Notes: a model not told the origin generated them from the sequence alone. DNA of 9,932 nucleotides from a candidate division TA06 bacterium (GCA_022704925.1 JAKJFK010000048.1:1-9932); one strand, 5' to 3'. Numbered from the stretch's first letter, positions 1 to 6,422 are shown. Made by a program: numbers and translations.

Positions 1-445
1 CCGCCCAGGCGCCGAGACGGGCCGCGGCATCAATCTGAACGGGATCGGCATCGATGAAGAGGCTGGCCGGAATTCCCGCGTCCCGGAAACGGCCGATCAC
101 TCCCTTCAAGTCCGCCGCCTGGCCGACGACATCCAGGCCGCCCTCGGTCGTCAATTCCTGGCGCCGTTCCGGAACCAGCGTCACCCAGTCCGGCTTTTCG
201 CGAAGGGCGATCGAGATTATCTCATCGCTGGCGGCCATTTCGAGGTTGAGACGCGTCCCGATCTCGCGCCGCAGCCGGATCAGGTCCCGCTCCTGGATGT
301 GGCGACGATCTTCGCGCAGGTGGCAGACGATGCTGTCGGCGCCGGCGGCCTCCGCCAGCCGGGCGGCCGCCACCGGATCCGGTTCGCTGCCCCGGCGCTG
401 CTGACGCAAGGTGGCCACGTGATCAATGTTAACGCCCAGCTTCAT
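1..445 (-). CDS. pdxJ: Pyridoxine 5'-phosphate synthase PdxJ (3' part cut by window edge)
   Basis: PdxJ condenses 1-deoxy-D-xylulose 5-phosphate with 3-amino-2-oxopropyl phosphate to form pyridoxine 5'-phosphate, the last ring-forming step of the DXP-dependent vitamin B6 pathway; it is cytosolic. Translating the minus strand from the ATG at 445 gives 148 residues without a stop, opening with [19 protein letters not shown]. That is the hallmark PdxJ N-terminus, followed by [10 protein letters not shown] (candidate catalytic His42), NLEMA (candidate catalytic Glu69) and a [15 protein letters not shown] segment. The family is usually about 240 residues, so roughly the last 90, including the third catalytic residue, lie beyond the left edge. 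A strong Shine-Dalgarno (GGAGGTGA) sits just before the ATG and covers the end of the preceding small gene, whose stop is 4 bases upstream. It is the last gene visible in the trpS-hisC-cdaA cluster. Identity is secure from the motifs. Confidence 0.96.
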   Translation of the reverse strand, partial: MKLGVNIDHVATLRQQRRGSEPDPVAAARLAEAAGADSIVCHLREDRRHIQERDLIRLRREIGTRLNLEMAASDEIISIALREKPDWVTLVPERRQELTTEGGLDVVGQAADLKGVIGRFRDAGIPASLFIDADPVQIDAAARLGAWA

Positions 446-449
446 GCGC

Positions 450-641
450 TCACCTCCGGTTCGGATTCACGAAACGCTGGTAAATCGGCCTCAGGGTAAT
501 CCCGCGGCTGGGAATGAAGATGGCGATATTGTGCACGTAAAGCCAGATGAAAATCGCCGCCAGCAGGGCCAGGATTTTCAGGCCGGGGTTGTTGACGAGT
601 GCGGCCAGAACACGGTGCCTCCGGGGCGATTCTTTCTTCAT
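450..641 (-). CDS. Short CdaR/YbbR-like membrane-anchor protein lacking YbbR domains
   Basis: This 63-residue protein has a basic N-terminus ([10 protein letters not shown]) and then [20 protein letters not shown], which closely resembles the start of CdaR (YbbR), the membrane regulator of the diadenylate cyclase CdaA. One transmembrane helix spans roughly residues 20-45. Ordinary CdaR proteins continue with several extracytoplasmic YbbR domains of about 80 residues each. Here only about 18 polar residues follow, then a TGA stop, and pdxJ starts 4 bases later, so no DNA remains that could hold a frameshifted YbbR domain. The ATG overlaps the cdaA stop in an ATGA, and an AAGGTG Shine-Dalgarno lies in the cdaA 3' end, indicating active translational coupling. 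Its position right after cdaA matches that of cdaR. It may be a minimal regulator or anchor of CdaA, or a remnant; the sequence alone cannot decide. CdaR homology is inferred from the helix motif and context. Confidence 0.75.
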   Translation of the reverse strand: MKKESPRRHRVLAALVNNPGLKILALLAAIFIWLYVHNIAIFIPSRGITLRPIYQRFVNPNRR

Positions 642-1381
642 GGTTTCACCTTGAAGGTCTCCTGGATCAGGCGGCGCAGCCGCACCGGATCGAGCCGTTC
701 CTCAAGCCGGCCGCCGTGGGCCGAGGCGACCAGGCCGCTCTCCTCGGAGACGATCACCACCAGGCTGTCGGTCTCCTCCGAAAGTCCGAGCGCGGCCCGG
801 TGGCGGCTGCCCACCGAGGGGGCAAAATCGGTCCGGTCCGAAAGAGGCAGGAAGCAGCCGGCGCCGGCGATCCGGTTCTGGGAGATGATGACCGCCCCGT
901 CATGGAGGGGACTGGCCGGGTGAAAAAGACAGAGGAGGAGTTCCTTGCTCAGCTCACTGTCCACCGGCTTGCCCGAGGCGAGGTATTCGGCCAGTCCCAC
1001 CTCCCCTTCCAGGACGACCAGGGCGCCTTTTTTTTCACGGGCCAGTTGAAAGACCGCCTCAATGATTTCCTCGACGTTCTCGGCGCTGATCCGGGCCGGA
1101 TTGTTGAAGAAGACCGGACCGCCGATGCGCACCAGGGCATTCCGGATCTCGGGCTGGAAGATGATCAGCAGGGCCAGGGTCCCGAAGGCCAGGACTTTCT
1201 CCAGCACCCACTGCAGCGAGGGCAGGCCGAGAACCTGGGAGAGGAAGGTGATCAGGAAGATGACCACCAGGGCCTTGAGCAGCTGGACGCCGCGGGTCCC
1301 CCGGAAGGTCAGGAAAATATAGTAGCAGAGGACCGAAAGCAGCGTGATGTCCAGCAGGTCGAGCAGCGTGAATTCCGGCAT
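638..1381 (-). CDS. cdaA: Diadenylate cyclase CdaA (c-di-AMP synthase)
   Basis: CdaA condenses two ATP into cyclic di-AMP, the second messenger controlling potassium and osmolyte transport and cell-wall homeostasis; the enzyme is anchored in the cytoplasmic membrane. The 247-residue product has three hydrophobic N-terminal helices (about residues 9-25, 36-52 and 60-77) and ends its membrane part with IIFQPEIRNAL, typical of CdaA. The DAC domain follows with its two signature motifs: DGA (residues 161-163, in SPLHDGAVII) and RHR (193-195, in GSRHRAALGLSEETDS). The family usually has Thr in the GTRHR position; here it is Ser, a conservative change. Length is slightly below the common 270 or so. 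The ATG lies 6 bases after the hisC stop with an AGGGA ribosome site between them, and the stop overlaps the next ATG by 4 bases. The usual cdaA-cdaR-glmM order is changed: a shortened cdaR-like gene and then pdxJ follow. Confidence 0.96.
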   Translation of the reverse strand: MPEFTLLDLLDITLLSVLCYYIFLTFRGTRGVQLLKALVVIFLITFLSQVLGLPSLQWVLEKVLAFGTLALLIIFQPEIRNALVRIGGPVFFNNPARISAENVEEIIEAVFQLAREKKGALVVLEGEVGLAEYLASGKPVDSELSKELLLCLFHPASPLHDGAVIISQNRIAGAGCFLPLSDRTDFAPSVGSRHRAALGLSEETDSLVVIVSEESGLVASAHGGRLEERLDPVRLRRLIQETFKVKP

Positions 1382-1387
1382 TTCCCT

Positions 1388-2494
1388 TTAGCCGGCCGGT
1401 CCGAGCACGGTCCGCAGTCCTTCGATGAACCGGCGGTTCTCGGCCGGCGTTCCCACCGTCACCCGGAGGTAGCGGGCGCGCAGTTCCGGGTTGTCCAGGG
1501 GTCTGACGATCACGCCGAGATCCTCCAGCCGGGCGCAGATTTCCGGGGCGCCGCCCTGAAAATCAACCAGGATGAAGTTGGCCTCGCTCGGCGTGAAATC
1601 AAGTTTGAGCCCGGCCAGGGCCCGGCCGAGAAACTCCTTGCCTTCCCGGTTGTTCTTCAGGGAGGCCGCGATGAACTTCCGATCGTCCAGGACCGCCGCG
1701 GCCGCCGCCTGGGCCGGCACGGTGGTGTTGAAGGGAGGGCGTATCTTGTTCATCTCCTCGATGATGACCCGGCCGGAGACCGCGTAACCGATGCGCAGGG
1801 CGGCCAGAGCGTATAGCTTGGAGAAGGTGCGGGCGACCACCAGGGGCCGTTCCCGGAAGAAGGTCAGGCCGCTCTCGAAATCGGGACTTTCGGCATACTC
1901 GGCGTAAGCCTCGTCCAGGACCAGAAGCGTCCGCCGCGGCAGGCCGGCGGCGAAGGCGCGCAGGTCGGCCTTGCGCACGATGGTGCCGGTCGGGTTGTTG
2001 GGCGAACAGAGGATGACCGCCTTGGTCCGCTCCGAAAGCCGCTTTTCGAACTCCTTCAGGTTGTAGCTGAAATCCGGCTCCAGTCTTACCGGCACCGGCG
2101 TGCCGCCGGCGGCCAGGACCAGCGTCCCGTAAATGGAGAAGGAGGGCGTCGGCAGCACCACTTCTTCGCCCGGATCGACAAAGGCCGAAAGGGCCAGGGC
2201 CAGCACTTCGCTGCTCCCGCTGCCCAGGATGATCTCGTCGGCGGATATCCCGTAAAGTCCGGCCAGCCGGTCCCGGACCGCCGCGCCGCTGCCTTCCGGG
2301 TAACGGTTCAGATCGACGGCGGCCGCCCGGGCCGCCTCGACCGCCAGGGGTGAAGCGCCCAGCGGGTTCTCGTTGGAGGCCAGCTTGATGGCGCTCTCGA
2401 TGCCCTTCTCCTTCAGAAGCGTCGCGATCGGTTTTCCCGGCCGATAGGCCGCCAATCCGGCCAGGCCGGCTCGTGTCATCGTCTTAATATCCAT
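1388..2494 (-). CDS. hisC: Histidinol-phosphate aminotransferase HisC (PLP class I/II fold)
   Basis: HisC transfers the amino group of glutamate to imidazole acetol-phosphate in histidine biosynthesis, using pyridoxal phosphate in the cytosol. The 368-residue protein has the expected order of motifs: LASNENPLG near residue 38, RYPEGSG (64-70), GSGSSE (91-96) for phosphate binding, SPNNPTG (164-170), LDEAYAEY (193-200) with Asp194 positioned for the pyridine nitrogen, and ARTFSKLYALAALRIGY with the Schiff-base Lys226 and phosphate-binding Arg234. Length is normal for the family. The ATG at 2494 lies inside the 3' end of trpS (11-base overlap); a second in-frame ATG at 2479 would avoid the overlap, and the only ribosome-site-like sequence before the first is a weak GGGG. 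No other his genes are nearby, and paralogues in this family can act on aromatic amino acids, so a broader aromatic/histidinol-phosphate role is possible. Confidence 0.93.
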   Translation of the reverse strand: MDIKTMTRAGLAGLAAYRPGKPIATLLKEKGIESAIKLASNENPLGASPLAVEAARAAAVDLNRYPEGSGAAVRDRLAGLYGISADEIILGSGSSEVLALALSAFVDPGEEVVLPTPSFSIYGTLVLAAGGTPVPVRLEPDFSYNLKEFEKRLSERTKAVILCSPNNPTGTIVRKADLRAFAAGLPRRTLLVLDEAYAEYAESPDFESGLTFFRERPLVVARTFSKLYALAALRIGYAVSGRVIIEEMNKIRPPFNTTVPAQAAAAAVLDDRKFIAASLKNNREGKEFLGRALAGLKLDFTPSEANFILVDFQGGAPEICARLEDLGVIVRPLDNPELRARYLRVTVGTPAENRRFIEGLRTVLGPAG

Positions 2495-3473
2495 AAAGCC
2501 CCATCTTCGTCTTGGCCTCGGCCAGGACGTCGTTGACTATCTCCCGGGCCCGCCGGTTGCCGCGATCCAGTATTTCCTGAAGCCGGCCCGGCTCCCGGGC
2601 CAGCTCCTCGCGCTTGCGCTGGTAGGGAGACAGGAACTCCAGCAGTATCTCGGTCAATTTCTTCTTGCAGTCGGAACAGCCCAGCTGGGCCGAGGTACAG
2701 GCCGGCCGGACCGCGGCACTCTCCTCCGGCCGGTACATCTGGAGCAGCCCGAAGACCGGGCAGGCGTCCGGGTGGCCGGGATCCTTCCGGTAGGGCCGGA
2801 GCGGATCGGTGAACATGGTCGCGGTCTTCTGCCGGATCTCCTCGGGCGTGTCGGCCAGCAGGATGGCGTTCCCGTACGACTTGCTCATCTTCCGGCCGTC
2901 GGTGCCCAGCAGCTTGGGGTTGACCGTCAGGATCGCCTCCGGTTCCGGGAAGAGTTCACCGTAAAGGAAGTTGAAGCGCCGCACGATCTCCCGGGCCAGC
3001 TCCAGGTGCGGGACCTGGTCCTCGCCCACCGGAACCCGGACCGCCTTGAAGGAGATGATGTCGGCCGTCTGGAGCACCGGGTAACCCAGAAAACCGTAGT
3101 TGGTAATCTCCCGGTCGGCCAGCTGGGCCAGCTGCTCCTTGTAGGTCGGACACCGTTCCAGCCAGCCCAGCGGGGTGATCATCGAAAGCAACAGGTGCAT
3201 CTCCGATATTTCCGGAACCTTGGACTGGATAAAGATGGTTGCCTTCTCCGGGTCGAGTCCGAAGGCCAGGAAATCGAGGAGCATTTCGCGGATGTTATCC
3301 CGGATGCCCGACGGGTTCTGGTAATCGGTCGTCAGGGCGTGCAGGTCGGCGATCTCGTAAAAGCAGTCGTACTCTTCCTGGAATCGGATCCAGTTGCTCA
3401 GGGCGCCCGCCAGGTGGCCCAGGTGGAGTTTACCGGTCGGCCGCATGCCGCTCAGAATGCGTTTTTTGCTCAT
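2484..3473 (-). CDS. trpS: Tryptophanyl-tRNA synthetase, probable [4Fe-4S] type
   Basis: TrpS charges tRNA-Trp with tryptophan; it is a class I aminoacyl-tRNA synthetase acting as a cytosolic dimer. The 329-residue product has GMRPTGKLHLGH with the HIGH-type motif at 17-20 (HLGH), the KMSKS loop at 195-199, and the ADLHALT and QTADII segments typical of TrpRS. Four cysteines at 238, 259, 266 and 269 form C-x20-C-x6-C-x2-C. This closely resembles the cluster-binding arrangement described for Thermotoga maritima TrpRS, so an iron-sulfur cluster near the anticodon-binding region is likely by analogy. It is the first gene of the downstream cluster, with a sigma70-type promoter about 90 nt upstream. 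Its ribosome site (GAAGGA) is only about 3 bases from the ATG, tighter than usual. The coding end overlaps hisC by 11 bases. I saw no T-box or tryptophan-rich leader peptide. Confidence 0.97.
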   Translation of the reverse strand: MSKKRILSGMRPTGKLHLGHLAGALSNWIRFQEEYDCFYEIADLHALTTDYQNPSGIRDNIREMLLDFLAFGLDPEKATIFIQSKVPEISEMHLLLSMITPLGWLERCPTYKEQLAQLADREITNYGFLGYPVLQTADIISFKAVRVPVGEDQVPHLELAREIVRRFNFLYGELFPEPEAILTVNPKLLGTDGRKMSKSYGNAILLADTPEEIRQKTATMFTDPLRPYRKDPGHPDACPVFGLLQMYRPEESAAVRPACTSAQLGCSDCKKKLTEILLEFLSPYQRKREELAREPGRLQEILDRGNRRAREIVNDVLAEAKTKMGLYGY

Positions 3474-3476
3474 CGG

Positions 3477-3552
3477 TCCTTCAGTATCGTGGCGGTGGCT
3501 GGCGTGAAAAACGCGCCGGCGTCAAAGGATAACAAACCCCGGCCGCCTTTGA
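3477..3552 (-). promoter_or_regulatory. trpS 5' leader with inverted repeat TCAAAGG/CCTTTGA
   Basis: Between the predicted transcription start (near 3563) and the trpS ATG lies a leader of about 90 nt. On the transcript, UCAAAGG (from 3552-3546) can pair with CCUUUGA (from 3528-3522) around a 17-nt loop. A second small hairpin, GGCGCG-UUUUU-CACGCC with one mismatch, follows at about 3501-3517. A GGCGG next to the first stem could instead pair with CCGCC near 3491-3495, giving an alternative fold. The leader contains no ATG and no TGG on the coding strand, so neither a tryptophan leader peptide nor a UGG specifier is available. A regulatory function is inference only; the stems may be fortuitous in such GC-rich DNA. 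Confidence 0.35.
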
Positions 3553-3569
3553 TGTTTATGGATTTTAAT

Positions 3570-3599
3570 ATTATAAACGCAGCACGGCCGGGATGTAAA
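3570..3599 (-). promoter_or_regulatory. Sigma70-type promoter for trpS-hisC-cdaA-pdxJ
   Basis: On the minus strand TTTACA (3599-3594, one mismatch to TTGACA) is followed after 18 bases by a perfect TATAAT (3575-3570), then an AT-rich run, standing out sharply from the GC-rich surroundings. It lies in the only large intergenic gap and faces trpS, with a predicted start near 3563. Both boxes and spacing fit the housekeeping consensus. Confidence 0.75.
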
Positions 3600-3600
3600 C

Positions 3601-3640
3601 CGAAGCGCCGGCCTTCGAGGATCGAAAAAGGAACGCCGGC
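3601..3640 (-). repeat. GC-rich inverted repeats between the creatininase-family gene and the trpS promoter
   Basis: Two overlapping hairpins are possible. GCCGGC occurs at 3607-3612 and again at 3635-3640 (self-complementary, so the arms pair), enclosing TTCGA-GGA-TCGAA at 3614-3626. Alternatively CGAAG (3601-3605) pairs with CTTCG (3613-3617) around 7 bases. The second hairpin abuts the -35 box at 3599. They may end transcription from the upstream cluster, but there is no convincing T-tract on the coding strand, only GGTTT, so a canonical Rho-independent terminator is not supported. The rest of the 3474-3685 gap has no gene that I believe. Confidence 0.35.
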
Positions 3641-3685
3641 CGGAGGCGAAAGACCCTTCCAGGCGATTTCCAACCGGGGCCGGGC

Positions 3686-4474
3686 TCAGCGCCGGTAAGG
3701 GAAATCCTTTGAGTAAGGCCGGGCGGAGAGTTCAACCAGAAAGTCGGCCAGCCGTTCGATGACCGGCGCCAGGAACTTGCGCCCCTTCTCGGCGCTCGCG
3801 GCCCGGGGGTCGCCGGCGCCGCTGTCCAGGGTGAAGACGTGCCAGGGGCGCGGAAAGACCGCCCAGCCCTTCTCCAGAGCCTCGATGCCGGTCTGGCGCA
3901 TCCGGCCCGGCCCGGCGGCCTTCATGTCCACCAGTTCCGGGTAGTAGACCAGCACCAGGCTGGTCTCCATCTCGTTGGCGTGGTCGCCGCGGCGGTCCTT
4001 GAAAACCTTCTCTGCGACCTCCGGGGCCAGGGCCCAGTAATTCACCACGCAGGTAAAGAGGCCGTGGCGGCCGAAGAGTTCGCGCAGGAGCGGCTTGAAT
4101 TCGTTGCCGCCGTGGCCGTTGACTATGACCACCTTGCGGATCCCGTGCACGGAAAGCGAATGGAGCAGGTCGTTCAGGATGGCCAGGATGGTGGTCGGCT
4201 GGATGCTCATCGCAAATGGAAAACCGAGGTTGTTGGTGTTGACCCCGTAGGGAACGGACGGAAGCAGGAGCACCCGGGCACCCCGGGCGGCCGCCCGGTC
4301 GCAGGCCGCCTCGGCGATTTTTTCGACCTTCAGGTAATCAGTGCCGTGAGGCAGGTGCAGGCCGTGCGGCTCGGTCGCCCCCCAAGGCAGAACGGCGGTT
4401 TCAAAGCGGCGTTTTTTGACCTGGCCGTAACTCAGCCGGGCCAGGCGAAACTCGGCGGTCGGGTTTTTCTTCAT
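3686..4474 (-). CDS. Creatininase-family metal-dependent amidohydrolase
   Basis: The family hydrolyses cyclic or linear amide bonds (creatinine, formamidopyrimidine-type and peptide-derived substrates) with a binuclear metal centre; the true substrate here is unknown. The 262-residue protein is of normal family length and carries all signature motifs: WGATEPHGLHLPHGTD (candidate metal ligands Glu35, His37, Asp46), VNGHGGNE (His121, Glu125) and DHANEMETS (168-170 region glutamates). These match the creatininase pattern in order and spacing, so the active site looks intact. No signal peptide is visible, suggesting a cytosolic enzyme. GGAGGC five bases before the ATG supports this start. It lies 42 bases after mtnA and is the last gene before the trpS promoter gap, so it probably ends the upstream operon. 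No creatine or mycofactocin genes are nearby, so I give no gene symbol. Confidence 0.9.
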   Translation of the reverse strand: MKKNPTAEFRLARLSYGQVKKRRFETAVLPWGATEPHGLHLPHGTDYLKVEKIAEAACDRAAARGARVLLLPSVPYGVNTNNLGFPFAMSIQPTTILAILNDLLHSLSVHGIRKVVIVNGHGGNEFKPLLRELFGRHGLFTCVVNYWALAPEVAEKVFKDRRGDHANEMETSLVLVYYPELVDMKAAGPGRMRQTGIEALEKGWAVFPRPWHVFTLDSGAGDPRAASAEKGRKFLAPVIERLADFLVELSARPYSKDFPYRR

Positions 4475-4516
4475 GCTTGCCTCCAGGCAGAAAGAAGTGA
4501 GGGATCCGGCCGGCCG

Positions 4517-5566
4517 TCAAACGAAGGCCCGGCGGAAGGATTCCAGGTCGTAAGGCGGCCGGATGATCCCTCTGTCTGTAATAAAAGCGCTCACCAGTTT
4601 CCCCGGGGTCACGTCAAAGGCCGGGTTGTAAACCCGGACCCCGGCCGCCGCCACCGGCCGGCCGCCGCACGAGGTGATCTCCGCCGGCGGCCGTTCCTCA
4701 ATCGGGATCTGGCGTCCGTTGGCCGTTTTCAGATCGAAGCTGGTGACCGGCGCCGCCACGTAAAAGGGTATCCGGTGCTGTTCGGCCAGCAAGGCCAGGC
4801 CGTAAGTGCCGATCTTGTTGGCGGTATCTCCATTGGCGACAATCCGGTCGGCCCCCACCAGGACGAGGTTGATGCCCCGTTCCTTCATGGTCCAGGCGGC
4901 CATGCTGTCGCAGATCAGGGTTACCCGGACCCCCCGGCGCTGAAGCTCCCAGGCGGTCAGGCGGCTTCCCTGCAGCAGCGGCCGGGTCTCGTCGGCAAAA
5001 ACTTCGACGTCCTTTCCGGAGGCCCGGGCCCGGCCGATGATCCCCAGGGCGGTGCCGATCCCGGCGGTGGCCAGGGCGCCGGCGTTGCAATGGGTGAGAA
5101 TACGGGCCCGGGCCGGAATGATCCCCTGGCCGAAGGCGGCAATCCTTTCACAGAAAAGCTGGTCCTCGGCCTCGAGCCGGCCGGCCTCGTTCAGGAGGAA
5201 CTTGAGCCCTTCCTCGGGACGGGTATTCGACGACATGGCCTGGCAGCAGACCTCGATCCGGTCCAGGGCGGCGGAAAGGTTCACGGCGGTGGGCCGGCTG
5301 CGCTCAAGGTAGACCTTGACCCGATGCAGTTCCTCGAGGAAGCCGGACCAGTCCTGCGGCCCGTTTTCCCGCACCCCCAGGTAAAGACCGTAGGCGGCCG
5401 TTACACCCAGCGCCGGCGCCCCCCGGACTTTCAGTTCCCGGATCGCATCCCAAACCTCGCTGACGGTACCCAGGTTCAGGTAGGCCGTCTCGGCCGGCAG
5501 GCGGGTCTGATCCAGGATGGTCAGTGTCCGGCCGGTCCACTTCAGGGTAAAGAATTCGCCGCTCAT
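4517..5566 (-). CDS. mtnA: S-methyl-5-thioribose-1-phosphate isomerase MtnA
   Basis: MtnA converts methylthioribose 1-phosphate to methylthioribulose 1-phosphate in the methionine salvage pathway; some homologues also isomerise 5-deoxyribose 1-phosphate in the related DHAP shunt. The 349-residue protein is full length for the family. Motifs seen in order are VRGAPALGVTAAYG (48-60), LTHCNAGALAT with Cys160, DETRPLLQGSRLTAWEL (192-208), CDSMAAW (219-225), VGADRIVANGDTANKIGT with Asp240, and VYNPAFDVTP (312-321). Cys160 and Asp240 match the catalytic pair known from the Bacillus enzyme. This separates it from eIF2B-type homologues, which lack the pair. The ATG is 13 bases after the stop of the LysM gene, and its AAGGTGA ribosome site overlaps that stop. 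No mtnP, mtnK or aldolase gene is visible here, so the rest of the pathway must lie elsewhere. Confidence 0.96.
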   Translation of the reverse strand: MSGEFFTLKWTGRTLTILDQTRLPAETAYLNLGTVSEVWDAIRELKVRGAPALGVTAAYGLYLGVRENGPQDWSGFLEELHRVKVYLERSRPTAVNLSAALDRIEVCCQAMSSNTRPEEGLKFLLNEAGRLEAEDQLFCERIAAFGQGIIPARARILTHCNAGALATAGIGTALGIIGRARASGKDVEVFADETRPLLQGSRLTAWELQRRGVRVTLICDSMAAWTMKERGINLVLVGADRIVANGDTANKIGTYGLALLAEQHRIPFYVAAPVTSFDLKTANGRQIPIEERPPAEITSCGGRPVAAAGVRVYNPAFDVTPGKLVSAFITDRGIIRPPYDLESFRRAFV

Positions 5567-5579
5567 GCTCTTGTCACCT

Positions 5580-6389
5580 TCAGGGCTGCTGGGCCGACGG
5601 AATGGCCAGGATCTGGCCCTTCCGGACCGGGGCCTCGCCGGGCATCAGGTTGGCCGAACGGATATCGTCGGCCGAGAGTCCGTATTGCTGGGCGATCGAT
5701 TCGACCGTCTCGCCCTCCTTGACGGTATGGAAGACCAGTTCGCCCTCGATGATCGGCTTGGGATCGATTTCCGGCGGGGTGTCCGGCCCGGTCCCGCCCC
5801 GGGCCTCCGGGCGCAGGTAACGGACCGAAACCACCAGGCGCTGGCCCGGGCGGATGACGCTGTTCTTCTTGAGCCGGTTCAGACTCCGCAGCCGGGCGAC
5901 GGTGGTGTGGGTCCGCCGGGCGATGATCGAAAGGCTGTCCCCCTTGCGCACCGTGTAGTAGTACTTGCGGGTGGCGTAGCCGCGCGGAGCCGACCCGCCG
6001 CCGCCGGCAACCGGCTTCAGGCGAAGTTTTTGGCCGGCGTAGATGCGGCTCGATTTCAGGTTGTTCCAATTCTTCAGGTTGGCCAGACTCACTCCGACGC
6101 GGCGGGAGATGCCCGCCAGGGTATCGCCCGATTTGACGGTATAGTAGGTGGAAGAGGAACTCTCCGGCTGGGAGACTTCACCGGGTACTTTCAGGCGCTG
6201 GCCGACGTGGATGGTGTTTCCGGACAGGTTGTTGAGGGACTTGAGATTCTCGACCGTGGTCGAGTAGCGGCGGCTGATGCTGCCCAGGGTGTCGCCCGAC
6301 TTAACCCGGTAAACGCCGGCCGCGGCCGCGGAAGCCAGAAGATTGAATGCCACAAAGCCGGCGAGGACTCTTATTCTCCATGGCAGCAT
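5580..6389 (-). CDS. Secreted protein with four LysM domains
   Basis: This 269-residue protein has a basic N-terminus and a hydrophobic stretch ending in ASAAAAG (about residues 7-25), a probable Sec signal peptide. It contains no cysteine, so it is not a lipoprotein. Four LysM repeats follow: about 26-69 ([16 protein letters not shown]), 82-125 ([16 protein letters not shown]), 144-187 ([16 protein letters not shown]) and 219-264 ([16 protein letters not shown]). LysM domains bind the N-acetylglucosamine of peptidoglycan. The linkers are Ser-, Gly- and Pro-rich. No peptidase, amidase or transglycosylase domain is present, so it may be a wall-binding scaffold or adaptor in the periplasm. The ATG at 6389 has a strong AGGAGG site close upstream. 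It lies between cysE (34 bases upstream) and mtnA (13 bases downstream) with no obvious functional link to either. Confidence 0.92.
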   Translation of the reverse strand: MLPWRIRVLAGFVAFNLLASAAAAGVYRVKSGDTLGSISRRYSTTVENLKSLNNLSGNTIHVGQRLKVPGEVSQPESSSSTYYTVKSGDTLAGISRRVGVSLANLKNWNNLKSSRIYAGQKLRLKPVAGGGGSAPRGYATRKYYYTVRKGDSLSIIARRTHTTVARLRSLNRLKKNSVIRPGQRLVVSVRYLRPEARGGTGPDTPPEIDPKPIIEGELVFHTVKEGETVESIAQQYGLSADDIRSANLMPGEAPVRKGQILAIPSAQQP

Positions 6390-6406
6390 CCCGCCTCCTT
6401 TCGATC

Positions 6407-6422
6407 CCCGGCCCGGGCCGGG
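6407..6422. repeat. Perfect 16-bp palindrome between cysE and the LysM gene
   Basis: CCCGGCCCGGGCCGGG is its own reverse complement and begins one base after the cysE stop. In RNA it could form a stem of six G-C pairs with a 4-base loop, just ahead of the AGGAGG ribosome site of the LysM gene. It could affect translation or mRNA stability between the two genes, but short GC palindromes are common in DNA of this composition. Confidence 0.5.

Noticed and set aside
446-641. Frameshifted full-length cdaR
   Set aside because: There is no DNA between the small ORF's stop and pdxJ in which YbbR domains could continue in another frame.
599-1816. Open frame on the plus strand (405 codons)
   Set aside because: Antisense to cdaA and part of hisC, both secure; no recognisable domain.
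3474-3563. T-box riboswitch or tryptophan attenuator before trpS
   Set aside because: No T-box-like conserved sequence, no terminator with T-tract, and no ATG or TGG on the coding strand in the leader.
3470-3673. 67-residue ORF in the trpS upstream region
   Set aside because: It covers the promoter and inverted repeats and has no family motif or good ribosome site; it looks like chance.
3839-5722. Long open frame on the plus strand (627 codons)
   Set aside because: Antisense to the creatininase-family gene and mtnA; low-complexity composition and no family motif.
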